NCBI GenBank assembly: GCA_905221605.1
Contig: CAJNDS010001046.1
Span: 509,103-573,102, forward strand
Source: Symbiodinium natans
Lineage: Eukaryota > Sar > Dinophyceae > Suessiales > Symbiodiniaceae
Length of the DNA: 64,000 nt
Direction of reading: 5' to 3'
Below, one piece after another: positions 33,735-43,956 of the stretch (positions are counted from its first letter, which is position 1; the number at the start of each line of letters is the position of its first letter). A program made the position numbers and the translations under genes. Below the pieces are notes generated by a model. It searched no databases. It had not been told where the DNA came from and saw only the letters and a list, made by a program, of their open reading frames with translations.

Positions 33735-35110
33735 CCGCTCTGCATGTGGGCCTCGCCGCGGGTAGAGCAGGCGAGTGCAAACTGTGCGTTACGGGTTTCT
33801 CTGCTGGGTCGTATACGGGCGCTGCTGTGGCTATCGCTTGGCATGAGCGCCAAAAGCTTCCTGACTGCAAGGGCGAATTTGTCCACATCAAGGCACGTTT
33901 GGGCGGCGTTGCCATGCCACGGGCCATGCTGCAATATATCCTGGGTTCGGAATTGCGGCACGCTGTTAGTCTTGTCCATCATGAGAGCGACCAGCTTTGT
34001 ATCTTCCGGCCCAGCCAGGCAGCAAGGACGCAAGCGATTGGCGCGGGAGCGCGTCTCTACTACTTCACTGGACCTGAGTCACTTGGCAGTGGTGGACACT
34101 CTTATGGTCACTTTGTCCACAGTGAAGAGCTATTCCAGCTCACGCCGGGGGATTATGTGCATAAGGAATTGACTAAAAAGATTTGCGGCTTGGCCGACCC
34201 CCGGATGGATCGCACAGTGCGAGCAGGTTTGATGGGGGTTGCGTGTGGCTCTGTCCAGCTTTCGGATAAGTCTAAAACTTTCATCAACTCCGTGCTGGGA
34301 CGGCAAATCAGACGCCCCGATATGGAGGCTTTTCTCCGGATACCTTCCGCTGAGAACCGGAGCATTGCAAGTCTCCGTGCTGACTGTACCCAAGTCCTCC
34401 TGACGGATGCCAAGCCGCATCTGGCTGATTTGCCGCCCCCGTATCATGAACTTGGTCCCACGATGAAACTAGTTTTGGGTATGTGGCTCCCCCACCTGTC
34501 GTTAGAGCGCCTGGTTGACATGCTGGGTTATCAGTTTTTAGCCATGGCCTCGGAAGCAGAAATCGAGGAGGAGCCCTCGGAACAGTATCACTACCCAGAG
34601 CAAGCTGCGGTCAAGCGGGCCGCCACCCCTGTGGCGATAAAGCCCGGCACGCATACATGGCCAATCTGCCTTCTCCATCGAGTTTACCCAAGGGCATCGG
34701 TCATGCTCCTTACACCGGAGTTGGCGGATGTCCCTGACTGGGCTAAAAAGTGGTTTGCTGTCGCTGGTAAAGTGCCGGCCAAGGGCACTGCTTTGCTGGT
34801 TACCTTGAGAGAAGACAAGGGGGATGTGGCCTACCCAGGCATGTTTATAGAGCTCCTTGCCCCGAAGAAGCTTTTCACCGGCCCTGGAGAAAGTAAGGCC
34901 ATGCAGCCAGTCAATATAACCATTGCCCTGCTCTTGACTGATGAACAGCACAACCAATTCGCGCAACGACCCTCACTGCCGAGAGTCAGCCAGCTTGAGG
35001 TTCTGTCCGGAGGAGCCTCTACCCCGCTTTGGGATGCTCTGTTACACATGCCTAGCCTCTTGATGCCATCCGGCAGCCACAGTGGTTGCCGGGCTTTCTC
35101 ACAGATTTAG
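33671..35110 (+). CDS. Alpha/beta-hydrolase-like protein
   Basis: 479 residues. Near the N-terminus CVTGFSAGSYTG (residues 39-50) is a nucleophile-elbow motif G-x-S-x-G with Ser44, after a hydrophobic strand and before an Ala-rich helix, as in lipase/esterase folds. The expected Asp and His of the triad are not obvious. The upstream strands of such a fold would be in the previous ORF, so the true protein may begin earlier with a frameshift near 33670. The C-terminal half (residues ~300-470) is unrecognised. It sits directly upstream of a helicase ORF on the same strand and shares its high GC content. The hydrolase call rests on one motif. Confidence 0.5.
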   Translation: MGTCSVPSALAHLHMPHTAALTALHVGLAAGRAGECKLCVTGFSAGSYTGAAVAIAWHERQKLPDCKGEFVHIKARLGGVAMPRAMLQYILGSELRHAVSLVHHESDQLCIFRPSQAARTQAIGAGARLYYFTGPESLGSGGHSYGHFVHSEELFQLTPGDYVHKELTKKICGLADPRMDRTVRAGLMGVACGSVQLSDKSKTFINSVLGRQIRRPDMEAFLRIPSAENRSIASLRADCTQVLLTDAKPHLADLPPPYHELGPTMKLVLGMWLPHLSLERLVDMLGYQFLAMASEAEIEEEPSEQYHYPEQAAVKRAATPVAIKPGTHTWPICLLHRVYPRASVMLLTPELADVPDWAKKWFAVAGKVPAKGTALLVTLREDKGDVAYPGMFIELLAPKKLFTGPGESKAMQPVNITIALLLTDEQHNQFAQRPSLPRVSQLEVLSGGASTPLWDALLHMPSLLMPSGSHSGCRAFSQI

Positions 35111-35367
35111 TGCTTGTCCTCCTTATCGGGCTAGTGGTGAGAGGGAACTGGCACGACACATGGGCACAGCTCATTCACCCGGAGGTCTGCCAAGTCTTCA
35201 GAGGCAAGCACGAAACGCAAGCTGCGCAGGCATCGCTTACTGCGGGTCCGGGGGCTTCCAACCCCTTGCAAAGTTTCCTCAACCTTTGGCTTGCGGAGGA
35301 ACAATCCTATCGCAAAGAATGGACGCCGACGCTGCTGAGTGGCGTGTTAGCTACGCTGCCTGCCTGA
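35086..35367 (+). CDS. Small ORF bridging hydrolase-like and helicase ORFs
   Basis: 93 residues overlapping the end of the hydrolase-like ORF. It begins with a hydrophobic stretch (LTDLVLVLLIGLVV) that could span a membrane, then a soluble helix (NPLQSFLNLWLAEEQSYRKE). It may be a genuine short protein or the link of one longer polyprotein broken by frameshifts. Not recognised. Confidence 0.35.
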   Translation: MPGFLTDLVLVLLIGLVVRGNWHDTWAQLIHPEVCQVFRGKHETQAAQASLTAGPGASNPLQSFLNLWLAEEQSYRKEWTPTLLSGVLATLPA

Positions 35368-35446
35368 CTCTCCGCTGCCCGGCCAAGAGGACGCCCGGAC
35401 TCCTGCGCTGTGGCATGCGGAGTGTCTACGCCTGTCCCATGACTCG

Positions 35447-37942
35447 TTGAGCAACGAGCACGATCCGAGGACTCGAGCCAGCATCTTTGCGCTCGCGGTT
35501 GGTCCCGCCTTCCTTACGTGCCTCTGTGATACCTTTTGGGGGGCGGACGGACACCTGGCAGCGCTGCTGGGAGCGTGCTCGTACGGCCTGGCCGCTAATC
35601 GTACTTCTGTATTCATAACGGGTGCGCCCGGCAGCGGGAAGACACGATCCTGCGCGTTTCTAGGAGTACTCCTTGCGTGCCTGACGAGCCGGCTCACCCT
35701 GTACACCGCTCATGGCAATGAATCGGTTCGGGCCTATGTCGAAGCGGTTGATAGGCTCACGACTGCTAGCAATGAATTTGTTCGCAGCCGCATCGTTCGC
35801 ATACCGGGTAACAAGGAGAAGGACACACATAAGCTCCCTTTTGATGTGCACGATTTGTACCGGGGGCTACTTGTAGCCACGACACATGGTACGATTGTGG
35901 CAAGGCTTAGCTTTCCCTACTCGCAGCTCATTAACCGTCTAAAGGATGTTGAGTTGCTCCTCCGAGATGAAGCCCAGCAATTGGGCACGCCTGGTTCCAA
36001 CACCATTCTGGCGCACATCAAGCATGCACTTGATGTCATGATTGGCGACCACAGACAGCCCGCTGGAGGATCGCGACCCAATTACCACTTCGTCACGGAG
36101 TTGTTGGAGCAAAAGATTTGTGGCCTCAATGCGGTCCCTGCCGACCTCCACACGCCAGCCACCTTGCCTGCGGCCCTTTTGCGGCAAACGGCCCAAAGTT
36201 CCGGCCCGTGGAAAAAGGGACAAGGCGAGATGCCCTCTTGGGGCAAGCCCCACCGTTCCTCTGGAGCGTCTGAGGTATTGTTCTCAGCGGTCTCGATGCT
36301 GGAATCGATTCTCTGTATGAGCATCGTCAAACCGAAGCAAGCCGAGACAGTCATGCAGGCCGCCGGGCTGAAGGCCATTGTCGGACCGGCTGTCAACCTC
36401 TCGCTCTGTTCATCCATGCGCCTCCCTCCTGAGATTGCTGCCATTCTATACGCATGTCGGTACTCGGAGGCGTGCCGCTTCGAGCTGATAGGCAGGGTCC
36501 CTCGGCTACGTATGCCACCAGGTCCCACGATGCAGCACCTGCTCGGGCGGCCACTGCGTAGCCTTGCAGGCAGGTGGATGGAAACGTGTCGATGGGTACG
36601 GGTGCAAGATCAGGATGAGACCCAAACCAAAATAGGCAGAAGCTACGACCTCAGCATGGTCCTGGCGGACATTGTGCTCACTTTTGGGCACCAGGTTTAT
36701 CCTGACTCCCCTATCGGGATGGTCTCTCAGTATGCCAGGATTGTTACCCAAATGAAGTTTATGCTGCAGTTGAGTCTCCCCGCAGACCCACTGGGCGATG
36801 ACGATATGAGCCTACTTGAAGCCTGCCAAACCGCGGAAGACTTCCCGCTGACTGGCGCGCCCAACACTTGGAGCCTTGTGACGTTTCGGACCTTCCTCAT
36901 GAATCGCATGGGGTCCCTTAAACGCTTCTTCGGCGCTATCACCACGGCATGCTCCACTGGCCCCACATTTGGGATATGTGTCTTTGTGACATGTCGGGCT
37001 TCTGGATTCCTGTTTAGTAGCGAGGCAGGGTTTGCCCGAGCCACCTCCTCCTTCACGAGAGGGCTTGGGGCTTTGGTTTTCGTGGCACCGCACTACTCTG
37101 ATGGTATAGGTGCATGCTTCCAAATGGCGGCCTGCGCAACCGGGGGCCTAATTGAATGCGCTGAATATGTGCGCACACAAGCCAGCTTGTGGAGCATGGA
37201 TGGCCCTGGCATTGCAACGGCATTACACAAGCAAGCCTTCCGAGAACGGACAGTAGCCAGCATCTTGCTGCCTGCGCAACGCAAAGTTGGGCTGGACCTC
37301 TTTGAAACACCACCCCTGCATCAAGCGTGGGCTTTGAAGGCCACCTGGGGAGATAAGCGGGAGGTTTTTTACCGCACACTTCAGCAAGAAGGATGGGGGA
37401 GTCCCTCTTTCACCTCCAACTCCTACTCGGGCACCATTGTTAGTCTGCAAACGCGCGGCTTCGTCCTGGAGCCCCTGCCCAATGCTGTGTATTGTGTCCC
37501 CTTCCAGCCGGTGAGGGAAGGAGATGGGGTCGCCCAGTACCTCACCTGCTTGCTAGGGGACACCAGCATTAGGATGCCGCCCAAGCGGGGATCTGCTCAA
37601 CGCGCTGACCCGGCTTTCGAACACAAGGCCGGCATACTGCGAGCCCCCCGTGGTCTTCACCTCCTACCTGTTCGTACGGGTAAGGCTGCCTCCGAAACTG
37701 CGATTGATGTGGACTCCCCGGGACACAGCCCTGTGCCGTCGAGGTTCCTACGCCGCAGCAGTCGCCAGCCCAAGGCGAGGCTACCACCAACGCGCGCCAT
37801 GGCGAGCGGTGGGGTACACCATGGCTCAAGCCTCGGGCCGCGGGGGGCTCCATTGCGGCAGCTGTCAGCCCGCCTCCGCCAGCTAAACGGGACGTTTCCC
37901 GAACCCCTTGCGGCACCCCAACGCGGGAGAGAGGACCACTGA
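35447..37942 (+). CDS. UPF1-like superfamily 1 helicase
   Basis: 831 residues. ATP-dependent nucleic-acid helicase motifs in order: Walker A GAPGSGKTR (59-67), Walker B LLLRDEAQQ (170-178, DEAQ-type as in UPF1-like enzymes), motif III MIGDHRQP (198-205), CSSMRLPPEIAAIL (321-334, comparable to the UPF1 'RMhP.i' region), PIGMVSQYA (422-430), and a motif VI region FARATSSFTRGLGALVFVAP (529-548). Motif VI differs from the usual 'vAlTRar', so activity is uncertain. The last ~140 residues are Pro/Arg-rich and disordered-looking. It lies between a hydrolase-like and an unknown ORF, all co-oriented. Such a helicase in a mobile module could aid strand separation or RNA handling (inference). Confidence 0.72.
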   Translation: MSNEHDPRTRASIFALAVGPAFLTCLCDTFWGADGHLAALLGACSYGLAANRTSVFITGAPGSGKTRSCAFLGVLLACLTSRLTLYTAHGNESVRAYVEAVDRLTTASNEFVRSRIVRIPGNKEKDTHKLPFDVHDLYRGLLVATTHGTIVARLSFPYSQLINRLKDVELLLRDEAQQLGTPGSNTILAHIKHALDVMIGDHRQPAGGSRPNYHFVTELLEQKICGLNAVPADLHTPATLPAALLRQTAQSSGPWKKGQGEMPSWGKPHRSSGASEVLFSAVSMLESILCMSIVKPKQAETVMQAAGLKAIVGPAVNLSLCSSMRLPPEIAAILYACRYSEACRFELIGRVPRLRMPPGPTMQHLLGRPLRSLAGRWMETCRWVRVQDQDETQTKIGRSYDLSMVLADIVLTFGHQVYPDSPIGMVSQYARIVTQMKFMLQLSLPADPLGDDDMSLLEACQTAEDFPLTGAPNTWSLVTFRTFLMNRMGSLKRFFGAITTACSTGPTFGICVFVTCRASGFLFSSEAGFARATSSFTRGLGALVFVAPHYSDGIGACFQMAACATGGLIECAEYVRTQASLWSMDGPGIATALHKQAFRERTVASILLPAQRKVGLDLFETPPLHQAWALKATWGDKREVFYRTLQQEGWGSPSFTSNSYSGTIVSLQTRGFVLEPLPNAVYCVPFQPVREGDGVAQYLTCLLGDTSIRMPPKRGSAQRADPAFEHKAGILRAPRGLHLLPVRTGKAASETAIDVDSPGHSPVPSRFLRRSSRQPKARLPPTRAMASGGVHHGSSLGPRGAPLRQLSARLRQLNGTFPEPLAAPQRGREDH

Positions 37943-38236
37943 CGAAGGAGCCTGCAACGAAAGAGCCTGCGGTTGTGCCGGCCGCGAGTCCTATTGCTCT
38001 GGATGCTTCGCTTGTGTGACGACTCCCTCTAGTGAAGTTGATCACAGGATCGGAGGGGGTAGCGCCGCCTCGTGTCCACCCCGTAGTGGCGGCAACATTA
38101 GGGACCCGCCGCCTGGCGTACGACGTCCACCCAGCCCCCGGACACGGCCCACGCACACAGCATCTCCGGATGGGATTAGGACGGTTGAGGCGTCACGGAC
38201 TCACTTGGCCTGACGGAACCAAAATCGTGTCTCCCT

Positions 38237-40225
38237 ATGCCTCCCCAAGGCCTGACGCCCATCCCCGCCAGGCCTGTGCCCGCTGTCCAAGCTCGCAAGG
38301 AAAGTCGGCCTCTCGCTTTGGACAAAGACGGCTCTCAGCAGCTGGAACCACCAAAAGCCAAACCTCGAGGGCCTAGCGAGCCCAGCGGCACCCGCGATCC
38401 CAGCGCCCCAGCCTGCGCACCCATCATGCAGAGCAACACAGTCTCGGTCTGTGATCTCATGTGGCGCGCACTTGCAGCGGGACATCACTTTGGTAAGAAT
38501 GTCAAACCTCGGCCCTACATGAACCTGCGTGACTCGCAACACCTCACAACCCACTGCCAGCAGCTTCGTGCATATAGGGCCTATGAGGTGTTTTTGAACG
38601 GCATACCGAACCAGCTGCAAGACTCGGATATGCTGATCGGAATCGCTGACACGCTACTGCATCTGCCTGAAACGTTTCCGGCAGCGTATTTGAAGGTTTA
38701 TGACCCTATCATCACGCAGTGCCTTAGATTGTCGGGGGCATTGCAGCATTTCGACCTTGCTGAAATGTTGGATTGCCCGGTCCCGCAGCTGGACAAAGCA
38801 AGGCTTTCGGAGTCCCTGGTGGGGTATGGCTTTCTTACCACAGCGCAGTACATCGCGGATCTTTTCTCTGCGGTGTCGGACTTGCCGAGTGTCATCAATG
38901 CCAGTTTTCCTGCAATGCTCAGCTACGCTGACCCAGATTATTGGCTGGGTGCACTTCTGCTCGCATTCGAGTCCCACCAAAAAGGTCCCCTGGAGCGTAC
39001 GGCAGGGCTGCCCATTGTTATTGGTTTTCCTGAATCTGACAATAAAATTACTGACCTGCAGATCAATGTGCCGCCTGCAGCCATGGTGGCCTTCTTGGCT
39101 GGCCGCGCTTATCGGTGTCCCAAGTGCCCTACGACCAAATATGTGATGGACGCGCACAGTGGACTGCCACAAGTCACTGGCCAAGCCTCCCAAGAAGCCT
39201 TGCAGGCATGGGCCGCAGCTGCTAAGCACACGGACGTGGAAACGGCCAGGCTTGCCCAGCCCAGCCTGAATACGTTCCTAGGCATCACGCTGCAGGGCAC
39301 AGAGACGCTTGGGCAAAGGCACTATCAAGAATTTAGGCCGGACCTCCCCCCTGCCCATTTCCTTGACGCCATCCGGCTTGCTCTTGCGGCCTCGGTGGCC
39401 AACCAAAACATTGAACATTTTTGGTCAGTTTTTAACTTGGAATGGCCTGACACTTCTCACAGAATGGCTGTTTTTCTACGGCGAGTGTTGCCCCTAGAGT
39501 GCTTGCTCTCCTCGCCCTGTGCTGCGCCTGTGGAAGCGAACACTGCAGCAACCTCGCCGGAGGTCGTCAGCATCTCTTCCGAAACTAACGAAGGCTCTCC
39601 CTGCCCGATGGATGACATGTCGGACGCGGAGGACGAACCCGAGGCACAGGTGAATGATTGGCGCTTCTCGGAGCTGCGAACCACTGACCTTGCAGCTTTG
39701 CGAGAAGTGGATGTCTCCGCCCCTTTCCGGCTGCCAGTCATCTTTGATGCGCATTGGAAAGGGATCAGCACCACACCCACCAAGCATGGGCCCCAGCGTC
39801 CCCAGAATGCGTGGTATGACGCAGCCACTGCTCATTGGGCTGCCATTAAGGGGCTCATGCGAGCCAAACATCCAACCAAGCAGCGACTCAACAGCTTCTG
39901 GTTTAGGATGTACTGTCATGGCACCCCCAAGGACCCTGATCCTCCGGCCCTGCGTGCTGCAGTTACCTCCTTCCCCTTTCAGTATAAGGACGAAGGTGTT
40001 GTGCAGTACAGGCAAATCCAGGAAGCTGTCCGGGTGATGTGGCTCGCGGCACAAACCTCAATGACAAGATACATGAGTATCCCCATTCCGGACGGCATCC
40101 CTGAGTGGGGGGTTGATGAGCAAGAGCTGCCTCCAATGCAGGTCATGCCCAGCCGTACGCGTTCCCATACCACCTCAGCTGACCATCGCTCCCGGCGTCC
40201 GGACTGGGATGGCTCCTGGCAATAG
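38237..40225 (+). CDS. Large unknown protein of the multi-ORF module
   Basis: 662 residues, the third long co-oriented ORF. A Pro/Arg-rich disordered N-terminus (~1-60) is followed by a mostly helical region (~70-260), a possible zinc pair CPKCP (~300), an acidic linker (~440-480) and a second folded region (~490-640; NAWYDAATAHWAAIKGLMRA). The tail is Arg/Ser/His-rich. No domain recognised. The start was taken as the first ATG of the frame; the preceding 295 bases overlap the helicase tail only in other frames. It could be a nucleic-acid-binding structural protein, but nothing in the sequence proves it. Confidence 0.6.
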   Translation: MPPQGLTPIPARPVPAVQARKESRPLALDKDGSQQLEPPKAKPRGPSEPSGTRDPSAPACAPIMQSNTVSVCDLMWRALAAGHHFGKNVKPRPYMNLRDSQHLTTHCQQLRAYRAYEVFLNGIPNQLQDSDMLIGIADTLLHLPETFPAAYLKVYDPIITQCLRLSGALQHFDLAEMLDCPVPQLDKARLSESLVGYGFLTTAQYIADLFSAVSDLPSVINASFPAMLSYADPDYWLGALLLAFESHQKGPLERTAGLPIVIGFPESDNKITDLQINVPPAAMVAFLAGRAYRCPKCPTTKYVMDAHSGLPQVTGQASQEALQAWAAAAKHTDVETARLAQPSLNTFLGITLQGTETLGQRHYQEFRPDLPPAHFLDAIRLALAASVANQNIEHFWSVFNLEWPDTSHRMAVFLRRVLPLECLLSSPCAAPVEANTAATSPEVVSISSETNEGSPCPMDDMSDAEDEPEAQVNDWRFSELRTTDLAALREVDVSAPFRLPVIFDAHWKGISTTPTKHGPQRPQNAWYDAATAHWAAIKGLMRAKHPTKQRLNSFWFRMYCHGTPKDPDPPALRAAVTSFPFQYKDEGVVQYRQIQEAVRVMWLAAQTSMTRYMSIPIPDGIPEWGVDEQELPPMQVMPSRTRSHTTSADHRSRRPDWDGSWQ

Positions 40226-41962
40226 ACAGCAAACTGTCATCTGAGGGCTCCTACTGACGCCATGCGAACGCGCCATTGAGTCCTTTCATGGCATGCTGCC
40301 TAGCGTGATGTGAGCCCTCACATCTCCTCGCCGATACATGCCGCAAGACTACCTCGGGATATTCTTGGTTTGGCAACCCTCTCGTGGTCTATGCCACGGA
40401 TTGGATCGTGCCTGTCTTTTGTGTGCTTACAGCTTGCAGCTGTGAACACCCTTCTGGGTCGGCCCCGCGGTGTGCCTGTGGGAACGGGGGGCCTTTCTTT
40501 CGTGGTTGCTCCACTGGCCATCTGCCACGGACTACCCTGGACCGGTCCTGCCTGGATGTTCCAGCTTTGTCATCGGTCAAACGGCCAATCTTCCTTTCCT
40601 CTGCCCCCACTAGGTGAGCAGGTTGCCTGCTTCTATGTGTTACGACCGTGTGTGAACCCCTCGGACTTGAGTGTTGACCATCTCTCGTCTGGACGGTGAC
40701 ACCCCCTTGTCGTACAACGGCGTCATGCCAATTGGGAGAGACCAGCTAGGGGATGCTGCTTCTGGGTTGTGACACTTCTACGCGGAGATCAGGTTTCCAC
40801 TTCCCTGACAATGTGCCATCGAGCACCTGTGGACAACCTGGCCTTCACGAGAGCCATTCTCGCCTGTGCTTGGGTTGCTGCGGGGTTCCCTGCCTGCTTG
40901 GGTGTATATCTCTGCTTGCGTCAAAGCAGCCATACATACATGACTACCTCCCCATCGGTAGGTGGCCAAGCGTGATGTGAGCCCTCACATCTCCTCGCCG
41001 ACGTCTGTCGGTTTGGGCATGGAGGGTCTGATTCTGGTTATTGAACCCTCAACCCTCACCGGCCAAGGAGATAGTTGCTTGGCCTTGAGTGCGAAGTTTC
41101 GACTGGGGGACTCTCCCGCTTCCTGCGGGGCAGGTGGGGTCCCCGCCTGCTTGGGTTTACCTGATGGCTCTGATTGGAACGAAGCAGTCAAGCCTGCTTT
41201 GGCCGTCGGACGAGACTCTTGTGAGTCAAAAGAACGTTGCGCCTTGTGCTCGGAGAGGCTCCACTGGCTGACCACCATGGAGTGCTCTGGGCTGGTCCTA
41301 CCCTTTGTTCTTGCCGTTAAGTCCCCACTGGCTGACCACCATGGGGCAACTTTATACTTCGGATCAAGAAGGTTGACACCTGCAACGTCCCGTGCCAAGG
41401 CACGACTATGCCCCACCTGTGATGGCGGGCTTGTGAACCTTCTCGTGAACGGCCTTTGCTGGTGCTGAATGTATTCGCATCGGTGGCTGCATGATGGTGG
41501 TTTTGTGAATCTGGCAACGTCGCATCTTGCGACGCACCTGCGCACTCGGTGCTACATGTGTGCTCCCGGCCTCTTCGACGATTTCGAGTACTGAGTGCAC
41601 AGGGTGACCTAGCAGTTCGACGCGCTGGCTGTGGACACTTCTACGTGGAGATTATGCACCCGCTGACTTGGCAGGGAGCCATTCCCCACTTGTAGAACAA
41701 CCTGGCCCTCTTGAGACTCTTGAGGGTCACCCCCGTCTGAGCTTGGCCTGCGGCAGGGCAAGTGGGCTCCCCGCCCGCGTGGATGTTACCTGAAGGCTCT
41801 GCTTGGACCAAAGTAGCAATACCGTGGAGATCCTTGCACTTCGGCACCAATGTGATGTGAGCCCTCCCATCTCCTTACCGACGTACCTCGCGGGTTTGGG
41901 TTTGGAGGGACCTGATGCGTGCCGATGCGCAGGCCAGCGCCAAGGTTGCGTGGCCTTGTCGA
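40226..41962 (+). other. Long 3' region of the module with repeated hairpin motif
   Basis: No ORF of note. GATGTGAGCCCTCACATC, an 8-bp perfect inverted repeat with a CC loop, occurs at 40307-40324 and 40974-40991, with an imperfect third copy at 41854-41871. Each is followed by TCCTCGCCGA-like sequence. The block ACTGGCTGACCACCATGG starts recurring from ~41265. This looks like a repetitive 3' untranslated region. Confidence 0.6.
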
Positions 41963-42873
41963 GATGCCTGGACTGGGAGGTTCCTCGTTGTCATCATAAA
42001 CCCTGTGGCGTTAAGGGTTTGGTAACTCGCTGTGGACTCTCCCCGTGGAATCGGTAGCTGCAGCTACTCTCGCCCCCCCTCTGGCCGTGCGCGGGCACCT
42101 CTCTGGGTGGGTACTTGTACGCCAGGTTGAGAGAACCCTGTGCTCGGAGCTACTCCACTGGCTGACCACCATGGAGTGCCCTGGGCCGGTCCTGCTTTGA
42201 TTGTTCTTGCTGTTAAGTCCCCACTGGCTGACCTCCATGGGGCATATGCCCCCTGTGCCGGGTGCGGACACCTCTCTGGGTGGGCACTTCACCAAGGTGA
42301 ATGGAGCACCCAAAACTCGGAGCTACTCCACTGGCTGACCACCATGGAGTGCCCTGGGCCGGTCTTGCCTTGATTGTTCTTGCTGTTAAGTCCCCACTGG
42401 CTGACCACCATGGGGCATATGCACATCTTTCATCCCCCCTAGAGAGTCTGACTTGCAACATCCTTTCGCCATTGAGTGTCGGTTGTCTGTCCTTGACAAC
42501 GAGTACGTGATCCGAACCTCTTCTGATGACCTCGGTTTGAATAACCGCTGTCGCACCAGTGGCTACATGATGGTGGTTTTGAGAATCTGGCAATGTCGCA
42601 ATTTGCGATTCCCTCACAAGCTCTGTGCTTCCTTGTGAACCGGGACTTCATTGACGACCTTGAGTACTGAGTCCGTGGGGTATCTAGTAGTTCAGCGCGA
42701 CTGCTCGCTTTGTCTCTTTGGTGTCTGTTTGCTTGGTGGCTGTTTGTTGTGTCTGGCGGATTGAGTGCGCTGACTTTGTTTCACCCTTTACGTTGAGCCC
42801 AACAAGACCGGCCTACTGTGCTACTGATATAGTAAAGATGATGTAGTAAAGAGGCGTCAGTCCAAAAAAAAAA
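41963..42873 (+). mobile_element. Retroposon 3' tail, first copy, ending in A-run
   Basis: About 910 bases from AGATGCCTGGACTGGGAGG to AGAGGCGTCAGTCC followed by a run of about 11 A. It contains four copies of ACTGGCTGACCACCATGG-type sub-repeats. It continues the module's plus orientation and looks like the natural 3' end with poly(A) of a retroposed transcript. Confidence 0.75.
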
Positions 42874-42980
42874 ACTTTGGGGTGCAGAGCACGCGCCCAC
42901 ACCTGGGCAATTCTAACTACGATTGGAAGGCGACAGCAACGCCTTGCGTGTTATGGACGCACTGCACTGGAAAGAAGAGA

Positions 42981-43880
42981 TGCCTGGACTGGGAGGTTCC
43001 TCGTTGTCATTATAAACCCTGTGGCGTTAAGGGTTTGGTAACTCGCTGTGGACTCTCCCCGTGGAATCGGTAGCTGCAGCTACTCTCGCCCCCCCTCTGG
43101 CCGTGCGCGGGCACCTCTCTGGGTGGGCACTTGTACGCCAGGTTGACTGGAGAACCCTGTGCTCGGAGCTACTCCAATGGCTGACCACCATGGAGTGCCC
43201 TGGGCCGGTCCTGCTTTGATTGTTCTTGCTGTTAAGTCCCCACTGGCTGACCTCCATGGGGCATATGCCCCCTGTGCCGGGCGCGGACACCTCTCTGGGT
43301 GGGCACTTGTACGCCAAGGTGAATGGAGCACCCAAAACTCGGAGCTACTCCACTGGCTGACCACCATGGAGTGCCCTGGGCCGGTCTTGCCTTGATTGTT
43401 CTTGCTGTTAAGTCCCCACTGGCTGACCACCATGGGGCATATGCACATCTTTCATCCCCCTAGGGAGTCTGACTTGCAACATCCTTTCGCCATTGAGTGT
43501 CGGTTGTCTGTCCTTGACAACGAGTACGTGATCCGAACCTCTTCTGATGACCTCGGTTTGAATAACCGCTGTCGCACCAGTGGCTACATGATGGTGGTTT
43601 TGAGAATCTGGCAATGTCGCAATTTGCGATTCCCCCACAAGCTCTGTGCTTCCTTGTGAACCGGGACTTCATTGACGACCTCGAGTACTGAGTCCGTGGG
43701 GTATCTAGTAGTTCAGCGCGATTGCTCGCTTTGTTTCTTTGGTGTTTGTTTGCTTGGTGGTTGCTTGTTGTGTCTGGCGGATTGTGTGCGCTGACTTTGT
43801 TTCACCCTTTACGTCGAGCCCAACAAGACCGGCCTACTGTGCTACTGATGTAGTAAAGAGGCGTCAGTCCAAAAAAAAAA
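42981..43880 (+). mobile_element. Second, near-identical 3' tail (5'-truncated insertion), ending in A-run
   Basis: Repeats almost base for base the preceding tail, beginning exactly at AGATGCCTGGACTGGGAGG and ending in AGAGGCGTCAGTCC plus A-run. About 107 unrelated bases separate the two. A separate 5'-truncated insertion of the same family explains this best. I saw no clear target-site duplication. The few differences imply a recent event. Confidence 0.75.
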
Positions 43881-43956
43881 GAAAAGCACTATGGTAGAAC
43901 CCCACCAAAACCGGATGCGCCTGTATTTGAGCATGCAGCTAAATTCCAGTCCAACC

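Noticed and set aside
42011-43672. Pairs of similar 60-130-codon ORFs on both strands in the 3' tails
   Set aside because: They recur only because the tails are duplicated and include stop-poor sub-repeats; no frame is favoured.
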